The notes: generated by a model from the sequence alone, not told the origin. A DNA stretch of 64,000 bases from Parvularcula sp. BBD 1991-13 (GCA_001657385.1 LYSZ01000004.1:124001-188000), one strand, 5' to 3'; counted from the stretch's first letter, positions 30,456-40,059 are shown. Numbers and translations: made by a program.

Positions 30456-30965
30456 ATGATGATTGTGTTGAAACCCATACGAACTATTAGCCGAACGATT
30501 GGCGCGGCGCTGGCGGCGACGTTCATCGCCGTTGCTGTCGCCCATGCGCGCGCGCCGGCGGTTTATATCGACGAGGGCGGGGTCTTCAGCAAGGCCTGGG
30601 AATACGCCGTCGACGGATATGACGTCGTCGCCTATCAGGGTCTTGACGAGAACGCCGCTCCCGTCGCGGGCGAGGACGCCTATACGGCGACGTACAAGGG
30701 CGTTCAATGGCGGTTTTCGACTCAGGAAAATCTCGACGCCTTCAACGCCGATCCGGCGCGCTACGCCCCTGCCTATGGCGGTTATTGCGCCTGGGCCATG
30801 GCGCGCGGCCAACTCGCCAAGGGCGATCCGGCGGCTTGGTACGTACACGGCGGAACGCTTTATCTAAACGTCAACAAGCGCATCCAGCGCCGCTGGCTGT
30901 CCGACCTGGAAAACGAAATTGCGGCGGGCGACGAAAACTGGCCTGGCGCGCTGGACAGCCGGTAA
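30456..30965 (+). CDS. Exported YHS-domain protein
   Basis: The 169-residue product has a basic start and hydrophobic stretch (about residues 15-31, ending AHA) consistent with a signal peptide. A YHS-like domain follows: VDGYDVVAYQ, YKGVQWRFSTQENLDAFNADPARYAPAYGGYCAWAMARG (about 52-118). YHS domains are found next to metal-handling proteins and may bind metal, but the family role is unclear. A good AAGGAG ribosome site lies about 12 bp before the ATG. The downstream region to thiC is non-coding. Confidence 0.88.
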   Translation: MMIVLKPIRTISRTIGAALAATFIAVAVAHARAPAVYIDEGGVFSKAWEYAVDGYDVVAYQGLDENAAPVAGEDAYTATYKGVQWRFSTQENLDAFNADPARYAPAYGGYCAWAMARGQLAKGDPAAWYVHGGTLYLNVNKRIQRRWLSDLENEIAAGDENWPGALDSR

Positions 30966-31199
30966 GGTAGTTCGCATGCGCAGCATGACGGCGTTTCGGC
31001 GCCAAGGGCGCCGTCAGGCTGATATCGGTGCGGCGGCGTCGAATTTACTTGCGGCGGTTGTGGTTTTCGTGTCAATCTAAACCCGTTCCGAGGGGCGTCC
31101 CGCCTGTCAACATTGATTGACGGTTCGTGCGACGCGCAACTCGATGCAAATCCTCCTTAGCAGGATTGATTTGAGCAATGCGCGCCAGGGAACAAAGGG

Positions 31200-31258
31200 C
31201 AAAGGGACTGAGACGAACCCTTCGAACCTGATCCGGGTCATGCCGGCGCAGGGACGGA
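31200..31258 (+). ncRNA. Partial or degenerate TPP riboswitch element
   Basis: The 3' half of a THI element is clear: CTGAGA at 31208-31213, ACCC, GAACCTGATCCGG, and GCCGGCGCAGGGACG ending near 31256, in correct order and spacing. I could not find the 5' partner strands of helices P1 and P2, which are obvious in the downstream copy. It may be degenerate, or have an unusual P2. It lies about 550 bp upstream of the complete riboswitch. Confidence 0.7.
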
Positions 31259-31750
31259 ACGTCTTATGGCGGTCGGTCGCGATGGCGGCGCCGTGAATGC
31301 GGCGCGGACCTCGCGGCGGACCGCTGACAGGCGTCCGATGCAGGTGTTTCCGATGCGGAGACCTCCAGCGCGGGGAGTTCCGGCGCTGGGATTTCACGCG
31401 AACGCTGTCTTGAACCGTTTCACTGTATCGGGGTCGCTGCTTTCTCTGTAATGGGCCGCTTTCTCGGACCGCGTTCGGTGCATCGTCGGCGAACCGCCGG
31501 ATCTGTGTGTACACGCTATAAGTGCATCCGGGCCCGGGCCGCTATCCAAAAGGCGACAATTCTCCTGGGCGACAATTCCTGAGGCGGTAATTTCCCGGGA
31601 GAGATTTCCCCTGAACCGTGGTTCCGGCGGCTGCGGCCTTCTGACAGGGCGGCGCGGGCTCCGCCGTCCGCACGCGCCGCCGGAAAATCCTATTACAGAC
31701 TGCGCCGCGCGCTCTTGATGAAAGGGCGCGCGCCGGTTACATACGCCCTA

Positions 31751-31862
31751 TTCCGAGGGGCGCCGGCGGGCCGGCTGAGATCGCGTTTTCTCTGTCCTCA
31801 GAGAAACCATGGCGCGAGCACCCTTTGAACCTGATCCGGTTGGGACCGGCGTAGGGACGGAA
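31751..31862 (+). ncRNA. TPP riboswitch of thiC
   Basis: A full THI element: P1 pairs TTCCG (31751-31755) with CGGAA (31858-31862); P2 is GCCGGC/GCCGGC leading into CTGAGA. P3 carries an extension formed by TCGCG/CGCGA and TTTCTCTG/CAGAGAAA hairpins. The core ACCCTTTGAACCTGATCCGG and CCGGCGTAGGGA follow. TPP binding represses downstream expression in known members. thiC starts 75 bp beyond the 3' end. Confidence 0.95.
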
Positions 31863-31924
31863 AAGCCGGGCGACGCGCGCCCATGCTCCTATCGCCTGAT
31901 CCCCATGAACGAACACGCGCTTGA

Positions 31925-33826
<1,902 letters not shown>

Positions 33827-33847
33827 AAGCCATGGCGCGGGGGCGTT

Positions 33848-35359
33848 TTGAAAGAGTTTCTAAAGCGGCTCCGCGCCATTGTTTACAGCCTGTTGGGGGA
33901 GAAGCGCTACCGGCGCCTTAAATTCCTGCCGCGCTGGGATCGCGCTGACGTAAAGCGTTTGCAGGTCGTGGTTGAAGTCTTTTTCCCGCCGAAGAATGGT
34001 GAGGATCCACAAGAATACTTTTTTCTAGTTCTGTTTCGCCTTGTCTTTGCCTTCGTTGGTTTTTCAGTCGTTATTGCGGTCGTGTCGGGTTGGTATTGGG
34101 GTAGCGTTTGGTTTCCCTTCCATGAATTTTTCCCGGATGAAATTCCCGGTGATTGGGAGCAATCTCGGAATTTTGCGCTGACTCTCGCTGGCGTTGTCGG
34201 CGCGGTCTTCGGCCTGTTCCAGCTTCACAATTCGGCGGCGCGCACGCGGCTGAACCGGATCGACACGGAAACCAAGCGCGGGCAGGAGCGCAATGAACGC
34301 GAGCGCGAGCGCAATGAACGCTTCGTGCGCGCCTCGGAACTGTTGAGCCATGATGACGCCTCGGTCCGCATGGCGGGGGTCTATGCGCTGGGGCGCCTGG
34401 CGCTGGAGCCGGACGGCAATTACGATGACACGGTGCTGGAGGTGCTGGCCGGCTTCGTCCGGGAGCGGACGACGCGAAATCCGGAAGAATGGGGCGATAA
34501 GGGATACCCCTCATACCCCGCTGTGGAAAAGCCGGCCTTCGAGCGTGGGGACGACCTGGAAGCGTCGCTCAGGGCTTACAAAAAGGAACTGGACGAGTGG
34601 CTTGAGGCGCAGAAACCGCCGACCGAGCCGGTGCGGGCGGCCATGAATGTCGTCAGCCGGATTTTGCGCCAACGCCCGCGCGCCAAGCCCGTGGACTTCT
34701 CCGGCGCCGTGCTGATCAAGGCGAAGCTTGACGGATTTCATTTCAGGAATTGCAATTTCACCGGCGCCCGTCTTGAGGGGGCTGGCCTTCGGGGCGCCCA
34801 TCTTCAGGGGGCTCAGCTTCGCAAAGCCCATCTTGAGGGAGCTCAGCTTTGGGGCGCCCATCTTGAGCGGGCTGTCCTAGTTAACGCCCGTCTTGAGGGG
34901 GCTGACCTTTCCGGCGCCCGTCTTGAGCGGGCTGACCTTTCTGTCGCCCGTCTTGAGGGGGCTGACCTTCGCGGCGCCCGGCTTGAGGGGGCTGACCTTG
35001 CTGGCGCCCGTCTTGAGGGGGCTGACCTTCGCGGCGCCCGGCTTGAGGGGGCTTTCCTTGGCGGCGCTGGTCTTGAGGGGGCTGTCCTTCTGGGCGCCGA
35101 TTTGTCGGGGGTAACGGAGCTTACCGAGGACCAGTTGGACGCCGCGGTGTGGCCGACGGACAATCCGCCCAAATTGCCCGACAAGTTCAAGGCGGAGCGT
35201 TTCGATAAAAGTGCGTATACGGATCCGGAAGATCCGAGGCGTTTGCTGTTTAGTTCGCAGTGGCCGGAGCGGGCGCCGGCCGGGCCGGGGGGCGGCTCTG
35301 GGGATGATCCCGGTGACGGCTCGTCTCGCGACAGCGGGGCCGATGAACCCCCTGCCTGA
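33848..35359 (+). CDS. Membrane-anchored pentapeptide-repeat protein
   Basis: The 503-residue product starts at TTG 33848; no ATG in frame precedes the membrane segments. Helices lie at about 57-80 and 108-126, then a charged coiled region (about 140-160) and a HEAT-like SELLSHDDASVRMAGVYALGRLA. The C-terminal pentapeptide repeat has about 13 decapeptide units (about 283-420), typified by ARLEGADLRG, which fold as a right-handed quadrilateral beta-helix. A Gly/Asp/Ser-rich tail ends it. The 5' third is less GC-rich than its neighbours. Function unknown. Confidence 0.85.
   Translation: MKEFLKRLRAIVYSLLGEKRYRRLKFLPRWDRADVKRLQVVVEVFFPPKNGEDPQEYFFLVLFRLVFAFVGFSVVIAVVSGWYWGSVWFPFHEFFPDEIPGDWEQSRNFALTLAGVVGAVFGLFQLHNSAARTRLNRIDTETKRGQERNERERERNERFVRASELLSHDDASVRMAGVYALGRLALEPDGNYDDTVLEVLAGFVRERTTRNPEEWGDKGYPSYPAVEKPAFERGDDLEASLRAYKKELDEWLEAQKPPTEPVRAAMNVVSRILRQRPRAKPVDFSGAVLIKAKLDGFHFRNCNFTGARLEGAGLRGAHLQGAQLRKAHLEGAQLWGAHLERAVLVNARLEGADLSGARLERADLSVARLEGADLRGARLEGADLAGARLEGADLRGARLEGAFLGGAGLEGAVLLGADLSGVTELTEDQLDAAVWPTDNPPKLPDKFKAERFDKSAYTDPEDPRRLLFSSQWPERAPAGPGGGSGDDPGDGSSRDSGADEPPA
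34766..35096 (+). repeat. 30-bp tandem repeats within the pentapeptide-repeat gene
   Basis: About eleven 30-bp units encode the decapeptide repeats and are nearly identical at the DNA level (each contains CTTGAGGGGGCTG followed by a variable GGCGCCC block). Silent positions are conserved, so the units probably expanded recently by slippage or recombination and copy number may vary among strains. Confidence 0.9.
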
Positions 35360-35707
35360 GGGGGGCGCCCGCGCCGTTACGCGTTCAACAAAATGGCATG
35401 GGCCAACGCTTGCCCATCAGGCGTTACCCTTCGTCGCGGGCCTTTTTGTCCGGCCGCAACAAATCGAGGCGGCTGGAGCGTGTTGCAGCAAAAGTGGACT
35501 GCCGGTTTTGCTGCAACACGCTCCACTTAAGAATCCGGAGCCAATTGCGTTCAACGTGTTGAAAGCAATTGGCTCTAACTCTAAGGGCCTGCGCAATTTC
35601 ATAAACGGTAACGATGGTGGGGTTACGCCTCCCGTTTTCGAGATTGCTAAGATACTGCTGGCTGCCGTCTCAAGGATAGCCGCACCGGCTCTCGGGCGCC
35701 CGCGCCG
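35360..35707. other. Gap between convergent genes containing repeat copy C
   Basis: The 348-bp gap separates the pentapeptide-repeat gene from the XRE gene. It contains the bipartite palindromic repeat at 35475-35575. The flanks show no gene. A small frame shared by copies of the repeat appears here but is explained by the repeat itself. Confidence 0.6.
35475..35575 (+). repeat. Dispersed palindromic repeat, copy C (best preserved)
   Basis: Hairpin 1 is a perfect 19-bp inverted repeat, GGAGCGTGTTGCAGCAAAA (35475-35493) against 35506-35524, with a 12-nt loop. Hairpin 2 pairs GAGCCAATTGC (35538-35548) with GCAATTGGCTC (35565-35575) and continues inward with TTCAAC/GTTGAA. The two hairpins are joined by ACTTAAGAATCCG. 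It is the clearest member of the family found at 5.3, 21.6 and 38.6 kb. Confidence 0.88.
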
Positions 35708-36055
35708 TTACTCGTTCAACAGCGCCGCCAGCTGGCGAATGGCGATGGACAAATGCTCGTCCGGCAGGGTTTTCAGCAATTCGCGGCCTTTCATTTCAAT
35801 TTCCAGCCGGGCGCGGCGGTCATGCGCCGTTTTGAAGTCTCGCGCCGGCGCAAAAAAGTCGTACAAGGACAGTTCCAGCACGTCGGCCAAGGCGATGAGC
35901 GTGTCGAGATTGGGCGTGGTTTTCCCGCGCTCAAGATTGGAAATGCTTTCCGGCGTCCTGTCGGTCCGCATGGCGAGGTCTTCCTGCGTCAGCCCCTTGG
36001 CCCGTCGCGCCGCCCGAATCTGTTCCGCGATATGAAGTTTAACACCCCTGTCCAT
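35708..36055 (-). CDS. XRE-family helix-turn-helix regulator
   Basis: The 115-residue protein contains a Cro/CI-type HTH (about residues 10-65): IRAARRAKGLTQEDLAMRTDRTPESISNLERGKTTPNLDTLIALADVL. A helical C-terminal region without recognised domain follows. The ATG at 36055 (MDRGVKL) is preferred; the open frame runs 34 codons further but through AT-rich promoter-like DNA. It may regulate the neighbouring 66-residue ORF or itself. The upstream gap 36056-36278 is AT-rich and has TATAAT at 36214-36219. Confidence 0.9.
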   Translation of the reverse strand: MDRGVKLHIAEQIRAARRAKGLTQEDLAMRTDRTPESISNLERGKTTPNLDTLIALADVLELSLYDFFAPARDFKTAHDRRARLEIEMKGRELLKTLPDEHLSIAIRQLAALLNE

Positions 36056-36278
36056 GGATGAAGCATCTAAATGAAGAAAATAATTACACGACGAAACGCG
36101 GTTCGTTTTTAATCCATGTCGCGTGCGCAAATTCGATCTGCATTTCGTTCCCCACACGGAAAGAAAAGTTTACAAAAGTGGTTGCGGGGTCAGTAGCAGT
36201 TATTCAGTGCGGATATAATCAACTATAGTATGTATCGTCGCGATGCGGCCGCGATGATCGTGAAAGGAAGCCAGGGCG

Positions 36279-36479
36279 ATGGGCGGAAAGGCCGACATTG
36301 CGGACGCCATCCTGCAGGATCAGGAGGATGTGCGGTTCATCATCCACTATTTCACCCTGCCGCGGGCGCAGCGCCTGTTGCTGCGCAAATATGTGGCGGT
36401 CACCCATTCCCATAACCGCTTCATGGAGGACGAGCGGTCGATGGAGGAACAGGAGGCGCGCGAGCAAGGGGAGGGCTAG
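36279..36479 (+). CDS. Small soluble protein of unknown function
   Basis: A 66-residue ORF with a plausible AAGGA ribosome site about 12 bp upstream. The sequence has an amphipathic helical look (IADAILQDQEDVRFIIHYF, RAQRLLLRKYVAVTHSHN) and an acidic tail. No family was recognised. Divergent from the XRE gene and preceded by the AT-rich region with a TATAAT box, so it may be the XRE target; this is inference. Confidence 0.55.
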   Translation: MGGKADIADAILQDQEDVRFIIHYFTLPRAQRLLLRKYVAVTHSHNRFMEDERSMEEQEAREQGEG

Positions 36480-36543
36480 CGGGCGCAAGAATCGTCTCCC
36501 GGCTCTTGAGAACAAATCCAAAACATACTACTTTGACGTGTGT

Positions 36544-37209
36544 ATGGTGATTGATGCAAACATATTGGTGTTCCTGTCGGCGGGCTTATCGGCGTTGGCC
36601 TCGGCCCAAGCGCCCGCACGAGCGCCCGCACGAGCGCCCACACGAGCAACCGCTCGCGGGTCCGCCCGCCCTCATGCACGCACTCGCGCGCATATTCGCG
36701 CCCATATTCGCGTCCCGGCTCCCGCCAAGGCGGCGGCCGCTTTGGGGGGGACGGCGGCGGCGGCGACGGTCGCGACAATGATCGCGATGGGGGGCGCCGC
36801 CGCCGCTGACCTTTCGGCCCCGCCATCCCTGTCGCCCCCGCCGCCTCTGTCGCCCATGCGCGCGGCGGTGGAGCGGGTGGTGGACGGCGACACGGTGCGC
36901 GTGCGCGTGGCGGTGTGGCTCGACCAGGAGCTGCGCGTCGCCGTGCGGCTCGCCGACGTGGACGCGCCGGAGCTTTTCCGCCCCGGCTGCCCCGACGAAA
37001 AGGCGATGGGCGAGGCGGCCAAGACCTTCGTGGAGGGGTTCCTGCGCGGCCGCGAGGTCACCCTGCACGACATCCGCCACGGCAAATACGCCGGCCGCGT
37101 CGCCGCCAGGGTCGAGGCCGACGGGCGCGATCTCGGCGCGGCCCTGCGCGCGGCGGGGCTCGGCGCGGCGCCGGGCGAGGCGCGCTGGTGTCCGGCCCCG
37201 AAAAGCTGA
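36544..37209 (+). CDS. Staphylococcal-nuclease (SNase)-domain protein
   Basis: The C-terminal 120 residues form a thermonuclease-like domain: AVERVVDGDTVRVRV, VRLADVDAPEL, CPDEKAMGEAAKTFVEGFL, HGKYAGRVAARVEADGRDLGAALRAAGL. These match the Asp, Arg and Glu-containing motifs of Ca-dependent nucleases. The N-terminus from 36544 has a hydrophobic signal-like stretch and then a low-complexity Ala/Pro/Arg region encoded by short DNA repeats, followed by a second hydrophobic Ala-rich stretch. The ATG at 36778 (143 residues, starting just before that second stretch) is a serious alternative start. Confidence 0.75.
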   Translation: MVIDANILVFLSAGLSALASAQAPARAPARAPTRATARGSARPHARTRAHIRAHIRVPAPAKAAAALGGTAAAATVATMIAMGGAAAADLSAPPSLSPPPPLSPMRAAVERVVDGDTVRVRVAVWLDQELRVAVRLADVDAPELFRPGCPDEKAMGEAAKTFVEGFLRGREVTLHDIRHGKYAGRVAARVEADGRDLGAALRAAGLGAAPGEARWCPAPKS

Positions 37210-37295
37210 CGCGAAAAGCTGACCCGAAAACCGGCGGCGCCCCGCGCTTGACGGGGGCGGCGCGCTCAAGAAAAATTCCGGCGGACCCGCCAAGG

Positions 37296-37319
37296 CTCCT
37301 GACAGCAGGTTGTCAGGAG
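37296..37319. promoter_or_regulatory. 9-bp perfect inverted repeat between SNase and VOC genes
   Basis: CTCCTGACA (37296-37304) and TGTCAGGAG (37311-37319) flank a 6-nt loop. No T tract follows, so it is not a classical terminator; it may be an operator for the VOC/WYL pair or an RNA hairpin in its leader. It lies about 93 bp before the VOC start. Confidence 0.4.
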
Positions 37320-37411
37320 GGGCGTGCGATCATGGGCCCATCGCGGCGCCGCCCGGCGCCGTTCCACCCCAGCCGGCGCACCCCGCCGGCCGCCGCGAAA
37401 AGAGAGGCCCC

Positions 37412-37798
37412 ATGTCGTCCGCCGCCCCGTTCACCCCGCCCCATTTCACCGTCTGGTCGGAAATTCCGGTTACGGATCTTGACCGCGCCATCGACTTCTA
37501 CAACGCCGTTTTCCTGATCGCCCTGAAAAAGGACGAGACCGGCCCCAATCCCATGGCCATGTTCCCCACATCCGACCCGGACGGCGTCGCCGGCCACCTC
37601 TATCCCGGCAAGCCCGCCGGCGACGGCGCCGGGCCGACGGTGCACTTCGCCTGTCCCGACACGCTGGAGGACGCGCTTGCGCGGGTGAAGGCCGCCGGCG
37701 GCGAGGTCGTCTCCGACATCATCTCGATCCCCTCGGGCCGGTTCGCCTATTGCCTCGACCCGGACCGCAACTCCATCGGCGTGTTCGCCTACAACTGA
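37412..37798 (+). CDS. VOC/glyoxalase-fold protein
   Basis: The 128-residue protein has the vicinal-oxygen-chelate repeat: FTVWSEIPVTDLDRAIDFYNAVF at the start and DTLEDALARVKAAGGEVV ... FAYCLDPDRNSIGVFAYN at the end. It is close to small proteins annotated as glyoxalase/bleomycin-resistance family. The substrate is unknown. AGAGAGG lies about 8 bp before the ATG. It precedes the WYL regulator by 12 bp, so the two form an operon. Confidence 0.9.
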   Translation: MSSAAPFTPPHFTVWSEIPVTDLDRAIDFYNAVFLIALKKDETGPNPMAMFPTSDPDGVAGHLYPGKPAGDGAGPTVHFACPDTLEDALARVKAAGGEVVSDIISIPSGRFAYCLDPDRNSIGVFAYN

Positions 37799-37810
37799 CG
37801 GAGAGCGCCC

Positions 37811-38536
37811 ATGCGCCGCGCCGACCGCCTGTTTCAAATCGTGCAGTATCTGCGGGGCGGTCGGCTGACGACCGCCGCCATGCTGGCCGAACGGCTGGAA
37901 GTTTCCGAACGGACGATCTATCGGGACATCACCGACCTTCAGGCTTCGGGCGTGCCCATCGACGGCGAGGCGGGCGTCGGCTATCTCATGCGCGACGGCT
38001 ACGAGCTGCCGCCGCTGATGTTCACGCGGGACGAAATCGTCGCGCTCGTCGCCGGCGCGCGGCTCCTGCGCGCATGGGGCGGCGCCTCCATGGCCAGCGC
38101 CGCCGAGGAGGCGCTGGTGAAGATCGAGACGGTTCTTCCGGACAAGGAAAAACGCCGCGCCGACAGCGTGGAGATCCATGCGATGGCGCTGGAGATGACG
38201 CCCCGGACCCGCGCCATGATCGACATCGTGGAGCAGGCGATCGACGAGCGGACCCGGCTCGCCCTGGACTACGCCGACGCCGACACGCGCCTCACCCGGC
38301 GGGTCGTGCGCCCGCTCGCCCTGTGGTTCTGGGGCAAGGTGTGGACCCTGGCGGCGTGGTGCGAGCTGCGCGGCGATTTTCGCATCTTCCGCCTGGACCG
38401 GATCCGCGCCGCCCGTGCCGAGGGCGCCTTCCGGCCCGAGCGGGGGCGCACGCTCGCCGACTTCTACCGTCTGATGGAAGCGCAGTGCCCGGAATTTCGC
38501 GCCATGCGCCCGTCGCCGGAAAAAGCGCGGGCCTAG
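37811..38536 (+). CDS. WYL-domain transcriptional regulator (YafY type)
   Basis: The 241-residue protein has an N-terminal winged HTH_11-type domain (about 1-60, RLTTAAMLAERLEVSERTIYRDITDLQASGVPI). A linker and a WYL ligand-sensing domain follow (about 140-205, TRLALDYADADTRLTRRVVRPLALWFWGKVWTLAAWCELRGDFRIFRLDRI). It probably regulates the upstream VOC gene, with which it is cotranscribed. The TAG stop is the left end of repeat copy D. Confidence 0.92.
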   Translation: MRRADRLFQIVQYLRGGRLTTAAMLAERLEVSERTIYRDITDLQASGVPIDGEAGVGYLMRDGYELPPLMFTRDEIVALVAGARLLRAWGGASMASAAEEALVKIETVLPDKEKRRADSVEIHAMALEMTPRTRAMIDIVEQAIDERTRLALDYADADTRLTRRVVRPLALWFWGKVWTLAAWCELRGDFRIFRLDRIRAARAEGAFRPERGRTLADFYRLMEAQCPEFRAMRPSPEKARA

Positions 38537-38606
38537 AGCGGCGAGCCTGGGGCCCCATGTTGCGGACCGCAAAACCGGCGGTCCGCTTTTGCTGCTGCGC
38601 GCTCTA
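38534..38606 (-). repeat. Dispersed palindromic repeat, copy D (hairpin 1 only)
   Basis: Read on the minus strand it contains CAGCAGCAAAAGCGGACCGC and CGGTTTTGCGGTCCGCAAC, matching hairpin 1 of copies A-C, and lacks the AATTG hairpin. Its ends are inverted CTAGAGCG (38533-38540) and CGCTCTAG. Each end provides the TAG stop codon of the gene on that side: the WYL regulator on the plus strand and the 447-residue protein on the minus strand. Confidence 0.7.
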
Positions 38607-39947
38607 GCGGTAAAACGTGGTTTCGTTGCCGGTGAAGGTCCAGGGCTCGTCAAGGTCGATGCAGGACAGGACGTCGCCGCGCGCTTCCATCTTCAGGAGG
38701 TCCGGCCCGTCCTCGCGCGCCTTGCGCTGCACCAGGATCACGCCATTGATCAGGGGACCGACGAAATTGGCGCGCAGGCGTTCGTAGCAATAGACCCCGT
38801 TGCCGGTAAGGTCGTCGAAGCCTGTATTGATCCGCCCGTCGCCTTTCCGCAGGGAGAGGAAATCGCGCGCCGCGGCTTCGCGCTCCTCCTCCATCATCGG
38901 GGCGAGGCCGACAAGCGCCGGCGTCAGGGAGGAAAGCCGTCCGTGCAGGGCGAAGATCAGCCGGTTCGGATCGATCGAGTCGGCGGCGAGGGCGATCGCG
39001 CTGACGCGGCTCGCGGCGGCGTTGTGGGCGCTGTCGGTGAACCATGCGCCCTGGGCGGCGTCGGGCGTGTCCAGGAGCGCGGTGCGGCAGGCGTTCTCGC
39101 CCCTGGCCCGGCGCAGGTTCCAGCGGTCGCCGAGCTTGTTCGACCATTTCTCCCGCTCGCCCCGCGGCAGGTAGTCGATGGCGCAGCGCGCATGCTCGGT
39201 CCCCGGCGAGATCGCCGCCACAAGGCTCGGCGGCGCGTCGAACACCTCGGCGCGGGCGTAGGGGTTGGTGCGGTACCGCTCCGGGCGGGCGAGGGCGACC
39301 GGGGCGGCGCTGCGGTCGTGCAGGCCGATGTCGAACCCGTCGGCCTCGCCGATCGCCTCCCCGGCGTTGACCCGGATGCGCGTTTCCAGGGCGATGTGGT
39401 CCGGCCCGCCGAATTCGGTGAAGGCGTCGAGGCCGCCGGCGCGTTCGAGGATTGTCTCGCTGAGCGCGTCGATGCGGTCGTAATAGAAGGAGATGTCCTC
39501 GCAGGTCCTGAAATGCACCCGCCAGGACCGGGCGGCGGCGCGGCCCTGGGCGTCGCGGTCGGTGCGCCGCTCGATGGCGACGATGTCGGCGCGGGCGGGG
39601 GCGAGGGCGGTGGTCGCGCGGCGCTGGAAGGCGGTCTCGCCGGGCTGGGTGTTGACGCGGATGTAAGGCGCGGGCAGGGGCTCGCCGGGCGCGGTGACGC
39701 CGCCGAGGGGGGAGACGCTCAACACGTCTTCCAGCGGGGCGAAGGGTCCCTTCAGGGCCGGCTCGCCGATGGCGCAGGCGCGGGTCGCCATCGGCGCCCC
39801 GTCCGCGACGGCGCTCGCCGCGGCGGCGAGGTCGGCGGCCCTGCGCGCGGCGTGCCGTCCGGCGTCCGGCTGCATGATCGCGAGCCCGAGCAGGCCCGCG
39901 GTGAACACCGTCGCCGCCAGCCTTGTGCCGTATCCCGAACCGCTCAT
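38604..39947 (-). CDS. Exported protein with a degenerate M23-like domain (tentative)
   Basis: The 447-residue product has an N-terminal hydrophobic segment (about 9-25) suggesting export. Its middle (about 150-230) contains RSWRVHFRTCEDISFYYDRI, RVNAGEAIGEADGFDIGLHD and a later HARCAIDYLP. These recall the duplicated hybrid-motif fold of M23 peptidases, but the HxxxD and HxH zinc ligands are not apparent, so it would be non-catalytic. The C-terminal half (about 300-440) has no recognised domain. Function unknown. It follows trkH with a 112-bp gap on the same strand. Confidence 0.6.
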   Translation of the reverse strand: MSGSGYGTRLAATVFTAGLLGLAIMQPDAGRHAARRAADLAAAASAVADGAPMATRACAIGEPALKGPFAPLEDVLSVSPLGGVTAPGEPLPAPYIRVNTQPGETAFQRRATTALAPARADIVAIERRTDRDAQGRAAARSWRVHFRTCEDISFYYDRIDALSETILERAGGLDAFTEFGGPDHIALETRIRVNAGEAIGEADGFDIGLHDRSAAPVALARPERYRTNPYARAEVFDAPPSLVAAISPGTEHARCAIDYLPRGEREKWSNKLGDRWNLRRARGENACRTALLDTPDAAQGAWFTDSAHNAAASRVSAIALAADSIDPNRLIFALHGRLSSLTPALVGLAPMMEEEREAAARDFLSLRKGDGRINTGFDDLTGNGVYCYERLRANFVGPLINGVILVQRKAREDGPDLLKMEARGDVLSCIDLDEPWTFTGNETTFYR

Positions 39948-40059
39948 GCGAAAGCCCCTGACATTCCCCTCGACCGCAAAATCCTATGGGTCAGGAGGGG
40001 AGTCAAGGCGCCCGCCCCGGCGCGGAAAGGGTGCCCGGTTGCGCCGCGCGCCGCGCTTT

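Noticed and set aside
31107-31514. 135-codon minus-strand frame in the thiC leader
   Set aside because: It is the complement of the first TPP element region and has no recognisable product.
34766-35096. Tandem repeats considered as a CRISPR array
   Set aside because: The repeats are contiguous coding units without spacers and encode pentapeptide repeats.
34843-35190. Repetitive frames on the other strand and frame of the pentapeptide region
   Set aside because: They are periodic only because the coding DNA is periodic; Arg/Ser/Pro-rich and implausible.
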